A DNA stretch of 64,000 nt from Rhodobacter sp. Har01 (lineage in GTDB: Bacteria; Pseudomonadota; Alphaproteobacteria; Rhodobacterales; Rhodobacteraceae), in contig NZ_JAJCTD010000001.1 in the NCBI RefSeq assembly GCF_020564565.1, forward strand, positions 868,001 through 932,000, in the 5' to 3' direction. Below, piece after piece: positions 57,914 through 64,000 of this stretch (position 1 is its first letter; every line of letters starts with the position of its first letter). Both the position numbers and the translations under genes were made by a program. The notes beneath the pieces were generated by a model. That model ran no database searches and had not been told where the DNA came from. It saw only the letters and a program-made list of their open reading frames with translations.

Positions 57914-59940
57914 TCGGCGGCCAGCGGCAGGGTGGCCCGGGCCTTGGCCAGGGCCGACACCTCGGCCATCACGGCGGATGCCCGCGCGATCGGGTTGGTC
58001 AGGTAGAAATCCCCGATGGCGTTGCGGAAGGTCGCCGCTGCCGGCGCCCGCACCGGCAGCGGCGTCCAGAGGTTGTCGGCCACCTGGTCCACCCGGCCCA
58101 GGTGCGGATGCGCCTTGACCAGCGCCGCGCGCAACTGCGCAAGGCTGTCCCAGGGCAGCGCCTGCCCCACCTCGGCCGACAGCGCGCGCAGGATCGCCCA
58201 GTTCTCCTTGGCCTCGCCGGGGGCAAATCCTGCCCGGAAGGCCAGTTGCGGCCGGCCCTCGGTGTTGACGAACAGCCCGTTTTCCTCGGTCCAGGCCGCG
58301 CCCGGCAGGATCACATCGGCGCGCGCGGCGCCCCGGTCGCCGTGGCTGCCCTGGTAGATCACGAACGGGCCGCCCTCCGGCCCGCGGGCGATCTCCACCT
58401 CGTCGGCGCCCAGGTTGAAGACCACCTCGGCGCCCTCGGTCGCCGCCGCCAGCCCGCCCTCGGTGCAGGCGCCTACGTCCATCGCCCCCACGCGCGACGC
58501 CGCCGTGTGCAGCACCAGAAGCTTCGACTCCGAGGCTTCGGCGATCTTCATCGCCAGCGCCAGAACCGCCTCGCCATCCGCCTCACTGATCGCGCCCTGC
58601 CCGACGATGACGATGCCGCCCTGCCCGCGGAACCGCGTCAGGTCGGAACTGGCCACCCGCACCAGCGCGTCGCGGTCATCGCCCATGTGGGTCAGGTCAT
58701 AGGTCAGGTCCGCCGCCGCGCCGATCAGCCCGATGTTGGCGCCATTGGTCCAGGCCTTGCGGATGCGCGCATTCAGGACCGGTGCCTCTAGGCGGGGATT
58801 GGTGCCGATCAGCAGGATCTGCTTCGCGCCGTCGATGTCCTCGATCCGCGCGGTGCCGACATAGCCGCTGCGGTTGCCTGCCGGCAGCCGCGCCCCGTCG
58901 GTGCGGCATTCCACATGCCCGCCCAGAGCTTCGACCAGCAGCTTCAGCGACCAGGCCGCCTCGACCGGCACCAGATCGCCCACCAGCCCGGCAACCTTGG
59001 CGCCCTTCAGCGCCTGCGCGGCCCGCGCCAGCGCCTCGGCCCAGGTCGCCTTGCGCAACTTGCCCCCATCGCGGACGTAAGGCACGTCCAGCCGCTGCCG
59101 GCGCAGACCGTCCCAGATGAAGCGGGTCTTGTCGCTGATCCATTCCTCGTTCACGCCGTCATGGTTGCGCGGCAGGATGCGCATCACTTCGCGGCCCTTG
59201 GTGTCGATGCGGATCGACGACCCCAGCGCATCCATCACGTCGATGGATTCGGTCTTGGTCAGCTCCCACGGCCGGGCGGTAAAGGCATAGGGCTTCGATG
59301 TCAGCGCCCCCACCGGGCACAGGTCGATGATGTTGCCCTGCAGGTTCGAATCCAGCGTCAAGTTGAGATACGACGTGATCTCGCTGTCTTCCCCACGCCC
59401 GGTCTGGCCCATCTGGGTGATGCCCGCGACTTCCGTGGTGAAGCGCACGCAGCGGGTGCAGGAAATGCAGCGGGTCATCTTCGTCTCGACCAGCGGGCCC
59501 AGGTTCAGGTCCTCGCTCGCCCGCTTCGGCTCGCGGTAGCGGCTGAAATCCACGCCATAGGCCATGGCCTGGTCCTGCAGATCGCATTCGCCGCCCTGGT
59601 CGCAGATCGGGCAGTCGAGCGGATGGTTGATGAGCAGGAACTCCATCACCCCCTCGCGCGCCTTCTTCACCATCGGCGAGCGCGTCTTGACCACCGGCGC
59701 CTCGCCGTTCGGCCCCGGTCGCAGGTCGCGCACCTGCATGGCGCAACTCGCCGCGGGTTTCGGCGGGCCGCCCATCACCTCGACCAGGCACATCCGGCAG
59801 TTGCCAGCGATGGACAGCCGCTCGTGATAGCAGAACCGCGGGATTTCCACCCCGGCAACCTCGGCGGCCTGAATGATCGTCATCGCGCCATCGACCTCGA
59901 CCTCGATGCCGTCGATGCTGATTTTCCTGAGGTCAGCCAT
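57910..59940 (-). CDS. nuoG: NADH-quinone oxidoreductase subunit G
   Basis: NuoG (676 residues) binds several Fe-S clusters: the N1b 2Fe-2S set in [20 protein letters not shown] and [11 protein letters not shown], His-ligated N5 ([17 protein letters not shown]), and the N4 ligands in [19 protein letters not shown] and [20 protein letters not shown]. The C-terminal two thirds resembles a molybdopterin-oxidoreductase fold without the cofactor. Its ATG overlaps the stop of the methyltransferase gene as TGATG. Confidence 0.97.
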   Translation of the reverse strand: MADLRKISIDGIEVEVDGAMTIIQAAEVAGVEIPRFCYHERLSIAGNCRMCLVEVMGGPPKPAASCAMQVRDLRPGPNGEAPVVKTRSPMVKKAREGVMEFLLINHPLDCPICDQGGECDLQDQAMAYGVDFSRYREPKRASEDLNLGPLVETKMTRCISCTRCVRFTTEVAGITQMGQTGRGEDSEITSYLNLTLDSNLQGNIIDLCPVGALTSKPYAFTARPWELTKTESIDVMDALGSSIRIDTKGREVMRILPRNHDGVNEEWISDKTRFIWDGLRRQRLDVPYVRDGGKLRKATWAEALARAAQALKGAKVAGLVGDLVPVEAAWSLKLLVEALGGHVECRTDGARLPAGNRSGYVGTARIEDIDGAKQILLIGTNPRLEAPVLNARIRKAWTNGANIGLIGAAADLTYDLTHMGDDRDALVRVASSDLTRFRGQGGIVIVGQGAISEADGEAVLALAMKIAEASESKLLVLHTAASRVGAMDVGACTEGGLAAATEGAEVVFNLGADEVEIARGPEGGPFVIYQGSHGDRGAARADVILPGAAWTEENGLFVNTEGRPQLAFRAGFAPGEAKENWAILRALSAEVGQALPWDSLAQLRAALVKAHPHLGRVDQVADNLWTPLPVRAPAAATFRNAIGDFYLTNPIARASAVMAEVSALAKARATLPLAAE

Positions 59941-60722
59941 CAGCGCTCTCCAGCTCTGTTTGACTTCGCCTGCCTCCGGGCCGCAGCCTGGCGCGAATCC
60001 CGGATGCCGACCGAAGAGTTCATCGGCCGATGGGCAACGTCCTTGTCGATCACGACGATCGAGTCATGCACATGCAGGCCCACCACAAAGTCCTGAAGGG
60101 CGGGCCGCTGGATTTCACCATCGTGGTACCAATGGTGCATGTCGTCGATGATCGCTCTCACACTGTTGAAGAAGTTGGGCTTTCCCTTCAGCCCGCCGCC
60201 CCACCGCCGCCAGTAGGACGTGTGCAGGTCCTCGATCATGTAGGTTCCGCCCGCTTCAAGCAGCGGAAACAGCGCATCGAGCGATGCTTCGATATGCGCC
60301 ATCATGTGCGAGCCGTCGTCCAGGACAACGTCCACGCCCCCCATCTCGGCGACGACCGATCGCAGAAACGCCGGGTCGTCCTGCGATCCGATCCGCACCT
60401 GCCCGTCGATGCCGTTCAGACGGGCACAGTCTTCAAGGATATCGATGCCGAACAGAACTGCCTGCGGCCCAAAGAACTTGCGCCAGACCGCAAGGCTGCC
60501 CCCCTGCGCAACGCCGATCTCAAGAAACCGGACCGGCTTGCCCCGCCATTGGCCGAAATACCGTTCGTAAAGTGGCAGATAGTGGTGCCACTTGTTGATC
60601 GCCGGCCCCTCGTTGGCCACGAAAAGCTCAAGCATATCCCCCAGATGAGGGTATTTCGCCTGAAGTTCGGCGCGAAGGTCCAGGTCGGCAGGCGCCCGGA
60701 ACTTGTCGAGTTTATGGCTCAT
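59940..60722 (-). CDS. Class I SAM-dependent methyltransferase inserted in the nuo operon
   Basis: The 260-residue protein has SAM motif I as [20 protein letters not shown], an acidic second motif [20 protein letters not shown] and [16 protein letters not shown]. It resembles cephalosporin-hydroxylase/macrocin O-methyltransferase-like proteins that modify sugars or small molecules. Its GC content looks lower than that of the nuo genes. Overlaps of 1-4 bases with nuoG and with the DUF5333 gene tie it into the operon. Target unknown; transfer from elsewhere is plausible. Confidence 0.83.
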   Translation of the reverse strand: MSHKLDKFRAPADLDLRAELQAKYPHLGDMLELFVANEGPAINKWHHYLPLYERYFGQWRGKPVRFLEIGVAQGGSLAVWRKFFGPQAVLFGIDILEDCARLNGIDGQVRIGSQDDPAFLRSVVAEMGGVDVVLDDGSHMMAHIEASLDALFPLLEAGGTYMIEDLHTSYWRRWGGGLKGKPNFFNSVRAIIDDMHHWYHDGEIQRPALQDFVVGLHVHDSIVVIDKDVAHRPMNSSVGIRDSRQAAARRQAKSNRAGER

Positions 60723-61120
60723 CCTCGATCCCTCAGCAGGCTGCCGATCAGGCTGCCCTTGGCAATCTCGTCCCGGCCAACCTTGCAGTAGCTTTCCGCA
60801 TCGCCGTCAACCGCGCCGGCTTCGGTCAGGTAGGCGGCCGCCTCGGCCTTCAGCCGCGCCTTCTGCCCGGGGTCCTTCAGAAAGGCCTTCACCTCGGCCT
60901 CCGAGTATCCCTTGGCGCGGGCATAGCGCTTCAGTTCTTCCAGTTTCGACCAGACGGTGAACATGCGTGCCTCGATGGTCGGGCAGGTCTTGCGGATGAC
61001 GTCGCCAATGCGGCCGGCCCGCAGGCTGTCGTTGATGAACGGCTCTTCGGCCAGCGGCTCCAGCGCAAAGGCCGGCGTGGCAAGCGCAAGACACAGCGCA
61101 AGGGTCTTGAGGGCTTTCAT
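60719..61120 (-). CDS. Secreted DUF5333-like protein
   Basis: The 133-residue product starts with a signal peptide (MKALKTLALCLALATPAFAL) and has a soluble helical domain ([47 protein letters not shown]) with two cysteines that could pair. It matches, from memory, a Rhodobacteraceae family found in the nuo operon. The start ATG at 61120 is preceded by GGTTCCCCC, weak. Role unknown, periplasmic by its signal. Confidence 0.72.
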   Translation of the reverse strand: MKALKTLALCLALATPAFALEPLAEEPFINDSLRAGRIGDVIRKTCPTIEARMFTVWSKLEELKRYARAKGYSEAEVKAFLKDPGQKARLKAEAAAYLTEAGAVDGDAESYCKVGRDEIAKGSLIGSLLRDRG

Positions 61121-61269
61121 GGGGGAACCTCCAACGGCTGCTCTGCCCGCAGACACCGGGGCTTCCCCCCGTGCGCCCGGGCACGGGCATCCTGCCACTG
61201 CGGCTTCGGCGGCCCAAAGCACGCCTTCGTGCTGCAGCCGTGATCTGCCAAAGCTGAAACGGTCCGTGA

Positions 61270-61641
61270 TCATGCGCAGGCCCCCGGAAAGACCCAGGCC
61301 CCGGACCGGTCATATCCGCCGATGGCAACCTCCTGGAACCGCCCGCCAGCGGCCCGGCAGCCGGCCCGGGCGGCCCGCTTGGCCAGCGCGCCTTCGTCCA
61401 TCGCCAGCGCGACCCCGCTGCGGCGCACCCGCACGCCCAGACCCTGCACGGCCCGCGCACCATCGGCCGTCAGCATCATCCCCGGTCCGGCCGGCGCGAT
61501 CTCGGCCTGAAAGCCCAGGCCCTCGACGCTGACCGCCTGGATGCCCGGCCGGGCCGACGCCGCGCCGGTCGGCATCCCGCCCGCCGCGACACAGGCCGAC
61601 AGGGCCGCCAGACCCAGCATGGACCCCGCTGCGCGCTTCAC
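61270..61641 (-). CDS. Small lipoprotein of unknown function
   Basis: The 123-residue protein begins MKRAAGSMLGLAALSACVAA, lipobox LSAC. The remaining sequence has beta-rich GIQAVSVEGLGFQAEIAPAG, ARAVQGLGVRVRRSGVAL and a second Cys pair near the end (AGCRAAGG, FPGACA). It lies in a run of exported small proteins between nuoF and nuoG and overlaps the preceding gene by ATGA. No family is recognised. Confidence 0.72.
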   Translation of the reverse strand: MKRAAGSMLGLAALSACVAAGGMPTGAASARPGIQAVSVEGLGFQAEIAPAGPGMMLTADGARAVQGLGVRVRRSGVALAMDEGALAKRAARAGCRAAGGRFQEVAIGGYDRSGAWVFPGACA

Positions 61642-62024
61642 CGGCAGCCCCCCGTGATCGTCCAGGAGCCGTCAGTGCCCAGCATCGGCGGCACGCCGGG
61701 GTCGAACTCGTATCCGGCCTGGTGGCAGGCCTCGGCACCCAGTTCCGCCAACAGGTAGGTCTGGTCGGCCATCGTCGCCCCGTCCAGCCGGCGCAGTCGC
61801 AGGTCGGACGGGCCGTCGAATTCGGCCGGCGTCACCTCGGCGGCGTAGTCCACCCCCGCCACGTTCAGCGCCACCGGGATATAGCCCAGTTCCTCGGGCG
61901 TCGGCGCGGCCTCACCGGCCTCTTCTGCCGGCGGCTTGGCCGTCTCGGCCCGGACGGGCAGGCCCGCAACCGCCAGGGTCGCCAGAACGAGCGGCGCCAG
62001 GATCACGACATGGGCGGCGCGCAT
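61638..62024 (-). CDS. Secreted protein with periplasmic domain, nuo-associated
   Basis: The 128-residue product begins MRAAHVVILAPLVLATLAVA and a signal peptide ending near VRAE. It continues with VDYAAEVTPAEFDGPSDLRL and a C-terminal two-Cys segment (AEACHQAG, TITGGCR). Its stop overlaps the next gene by ATGA, and it starts 2 bases after the nuoF stop. Homologous-looking to the adjacent lipoprotein in layout (short, exported, Cys pair near the end) but no family is known. Confidence 0.7.
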   Translation of the reverse strand: MRAAHVVILAPLVLATLAVAGLPVRAETAKPPAEEAGEAAPTPEELGYIPVALNVAGVDYAAEVTPAEFDGPSDLRLRRLDGATMADQTYLLAELGAEACHQAGYEFDPGVPPMLGTDGSWTITGGCR

Positions 62025-62026
62025 GC

Positions 62027-63322
62027 TCACTCGGCTGCCACCGCGGTCGTGCGGCCGGTCTTGCGGGCCTTGATGCGGTCCTCGATCTCGTCGCGGAAGG
62101 CGCGGATCAGGCCCTGGATCGGCCAGGCCGCGGCGTCGCCCAGGGCGCAGATGGTGTGGCCCTCGACCTGCTTCGTCACGCTCAGCAGCATGTCGATTTC
62201 CTCGATCTCGGCCTCGCCGCGGACCAGCCGGTCCATCACCCGCATCATCCAGCCGGTGCCTTCGCGGCAAGGCGTGCACTGGCCGCAGCTCTCATGCTTG
62301 TAGAACTTGCTGAGGCGCCAGATCGCCTTGATGACGTCCGTCGACTGATCCATCACGATCACCGCCGCCGTGCCCAGGCCCGACCGCTGCTCGCGCAGCC
62401 AGTCGAAATCCATGATGGCGTCCTCGCACTGCGCCGCCGTCAACAGCGGCACCGAAGACCCGCCGGGGATCACCGCCTTCAGGTTCTTCCAGCCGCCGCG
62501 CACGCCGCCGCAATGCTCGTCCAGCAGTTCGCGCAGCGGGATCGACATCGCGTCTTCCACCACGCAGGGATTGTTCACATGGCCCGAGATGCCGAACAGC
62601 TTGGTCCCGGTGTTGTTCGGCCGCCCGAACGAGGCGAACCATTCCGCGCCGCGGCGCAGGATGGTGGGCACCACGGCGATGGATTCGACGTTGTTCACCG
62701 TGGTCGGGCAGCCGTAAAGGCCCGATCCGGCCGGGAACGGCGGCTTCATCCGTGGCATGCCCTTCTTGCCCTCAAGGCTTTCCAAGAGCGCGGTTTCCTC
62801 GCCGCAGATATAGGCCCCGGCGCCGTGGTGCAGGTAGACGTCGCAGTCGAAGCCGGACTTGCAGGCGTTCTTGCCCAAGAGGCCGGCGTCATAGCATTCG
62901 TCGATCGCGGCCTGCAGCACCTCGCGCTCGCGAAGGTATTCGCCGCGGATGTAGATGTAGCAGGCATTCGCCGCCATGGCGAAAGACGCGATCAGCGCGC
63001 CCTCGATCAGCGTATGCGGATCGTGGCGCATGATCTCCCGGTCCTTGCAGGTGCCGGGTTCGGATTCGTCGGCGTTGATCACCAGATAGCACGGCCGCCC
63101 GTCGCTTTGCTTGGGCATGAACGACCACTTCAACCCGGTCGGAAAGCCCGCTCCGCCCCGGCCGCGCAAGCCGCTGGCCTTGACGATGTCGACGATCTTG
63201 TCCCGGCCCAGCGCCAGCAGACCGGCGGTGCCGTTCCAATGCCCGCGCTTCATCGCCCCCTTCAGGCTGCGGTCATGCATGCCGTAAAGGTTGGTGAAGA
63301 TGCGGTCCTGATCCTTCAGCAT
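62027..63322 (-). CDS. nuoF: NADH-quinone oxidoreductase subunit F
   Basis: NuoF (431 residues) holds the FMN, the NADH site and cluster N3. The FMN/NADH region is visible as [19 protein letters not shown] and [11 protein letters not shown], the glycine-rich [37 protein letters not shown], and the N3 cysteines in [19 protein letters not shown] and [13 protein letters not shown]. Length and order match the family. It lies 13 bases downstream of the small DUF5337 gene. Confidence 0.97.
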   Translation of the reverse strand: MLKDQDRIFTNLYGMHDRSLKGAMKRGHWNGTAGLLALGRDKIVDIVKASGLRGRGGAGFPTGLKWSFMPKQSDGRPCYLVINADESEPGTCKDREIMRHDPHTLIEGALIASFAMAANACYIYIRGEYLREREVLQAAIDECYDAGLLGKNACKSGFDCDVYLHHGAGAYICGEETALLESLEGKKGMPRMKPPFPAGSGLYGCPTTVNNVESIAVVPTILRRGAEWFASFGRPNNTGTKLFGISGHVNNPCVVEDAMSIPLRELLDEHCGGVRGGWKNLKAVIPGGSSVPLLTAAQCEDAIMDFDWLREQRSGLGTAAVIVMDQSTDVIKAIWRLSKFYKHESCGQCTPCREGTGWMMRVMDRLVRGEAEIEEIDMLLSVTKQVEGHTICALGDAAAWPIQGLIRAFRDEIEDRIKARKTGRTTAVAAE

Positions 63323-63335
63323 CCGTCTCGGCTCC

Positions 63336-63566
63336 TTACCCCTGGCGTTCCCGCCAGATCTGATACGTCACGACCAGCGCCCAGAAGAACGCGGCCAGGG
63401 CGGCCAGGTCGAACAGAAAGACATAGCGGACAGGCCACCCCATCTCTCCTCCCAGCCATTGCGCGCCCATCCACAGGATCATGGTGGCCGCGATCACCAC
63501 GGCCACCAGACGAACCTTCCCCGTCCGGCGGTCCGATTCCGGACCGCGTCCCTGCGGCGCGCGCAT
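63336..63566 (-). CDS. Small membrane protein, DUF5337-like
   Basis: The 76-residue product starts [20 protein letters not shown] and has two hydrophobic helices ([20 protein letters not shown] and [20 protein letters not shown]) ending in WRERQG. From memory it matches the DUF5337 family of Rhodobacteraceae, often found between nuoE and nuoF. It may stabilise complex I in the membrane; this is inference from position. Confidence 0.72.
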   Translation of the reverse strand: MRAPQGRGPESDRRTGKVRLVAVVIAATMILWMGAQWLGGEMGWPVRYVFLFDLAALAAFFWALVVTYQIWRERQG

Positions 63567-63579
63567 CGTTCCTGCGCCC

Positions 63580-64000
63580 TCAGTAGTCGTTTCGCTTGGC
63601 CCGCTCACGGAAGCGGTCAAGCCCTTCGGTCACGATGATCTTGGCCTGGTTCACCCATTTGTCGCGGGTCACCCGGCCCTTGAAGTTGGTCAGGTTGTCG
63701 TTGACCCAGGACACGTCGGCGTCGGTCCAGTTGGCGATCTGGTCAAAGTGCCAGAAGCCCAGACTGTTCACCAGCTTCTCCATCGTCGGGCCGATGCCCT
63801 CGATTTCCTGCAGGTTGTCGGCCTTGCCGCCGCGCGGCGCGTCATAGCGCACCGGGCCGGGGCCGGCCTTGACCGGCGCCGACATCAGGGCAGCCGGGGC
63901 CGCTACCGGGGTCGAGGTCGCCGCGACCCGCACCGGCGCAGCGGCCGCCGCCGGAACGGCAGCCGCAGCAGGGGCCGCGGCCACAACGGGGGCAGCGGCG
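63580..64000 (-). CDS. nuoE: NuoE C-terminal extension (HhH-like domain), 5' end outside the window
   Basis: The frame is open to the right edge, so the start is missing. What is seen is an Ala/Pro-rich linker then KADNLQEIEGIGPTMEKLVN, with a helix-hairpin-helix-like GIGP motif, WHFDQIANWTDADVSWVNDN and a basic end. In Rhodobacter capsulatus NuoE is longer than the E. coli protein and carries such a C-terminal extension. It should be the end of the 2Fe-2S (N1a) subunit of complex I, although a separate gene is possible. Confidence 0.65.
   Translation of the reverse strand, partial: AAAPVVAAAPAAAAVPAAAAAPVRVAATSTPVAAPAALMSAPVKAGPGPVRYDAPRGGKADNLQEIEGIGPTMEKLVNSLGFWHFDQIANWTDADVSWVNDNLTNFKGRVTRDKWVNQAKIIVTEGLDRFRERAKRNDY

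Overview
The window is a 64 kb piece of a high-GC alphaproteobacterial chromosome, almost certainly family Rhodobacteraceae (Rhodobacter, Gemmobacter, Tabrizicola, Paracoccus and relatives). The basis is the nuo operon interleaved with small accessory proteins, pyruvate dehydrogenase E1-beta carrying its own lipoyl domain, a one-cysteine DksA, gene transfer agent (GTA) genes next to cysE, a DUF2927 lipoprotein and a Hint-domain protein. No species can be named. I see no tRNA, rRNA, CRISPR array or complete insertion sequence.

Layout. 0-6 kb: MliC-like inhibitor (cut by the window edge), zapA, a coiled-coil protein, anmK, tyrS, a RES/Xre-type toxin-antitoxin pair and two overlapping cyclophilins. 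6-12.5 kb: pgk, class I fba, an FtsB-like gene and pdhA-pdhB-pdhC. 12.6-16 kb: a phospholipid cluster (CDP-alcohol transferase, CdsA, acyltransferase) and cysE. 16.5-19.2 kb: a collapsed GTA locus in which the terminase ATPase half is fused in frame to the C-terminal half of the host-specificity protein. 19.4-33 kb: dgt, erpA-like gene, xth, a flavin monooxygenase, dksA, a MoxR ATPase and a VWA protein separated by a DUF2927 lipoprotein, DedA, an M48 protease, a PIN protein and an rRNA methyltransferase. 33-36 kb: the Entner-Doudoroff genes edd-eda behind a LacI-type operator. 36-49 kb: a broken VOC gene, an orphan ABC ATPase, an atypical SDR, a Hint protein, mntH with a Fur/Mur-like box, prfC, a DEAD-box helicase, RNase J, coaX and birA. 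49.2-64 kb: a long minus-strand complex I operon (nuoE-like end, F, G, H, I, J, K, L, M, N) with accessory genes.

Together these genes cover lower glycolysis, the Entner-Doudoroff route, entry into the TCA cycle and the respiratory chain. Candidate operators sit upstream of edd, fba and pdhA, so carbon-flow control may be shared. The nuo operon also carries small secreted or membrane proteins, a carboxymuconolactone decarboxylase-like protein, a SAM methyltransferase and a 39-residue four-cysteine miniprotein between nuoK and nuoL.

The most unusual object is the GTA fusion. It keeps the small terminase and the terminase Walker A and B motifs, lacks portal, capsid and most tail genes, and joins the tail-tip protein at a shared Ala-Asp-Glu, with a visible drop in GC at the joint. 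It is either a real deletion relic or a join made during assembly, and a read-level or PCR check across about 18,480-18,495 would decide.
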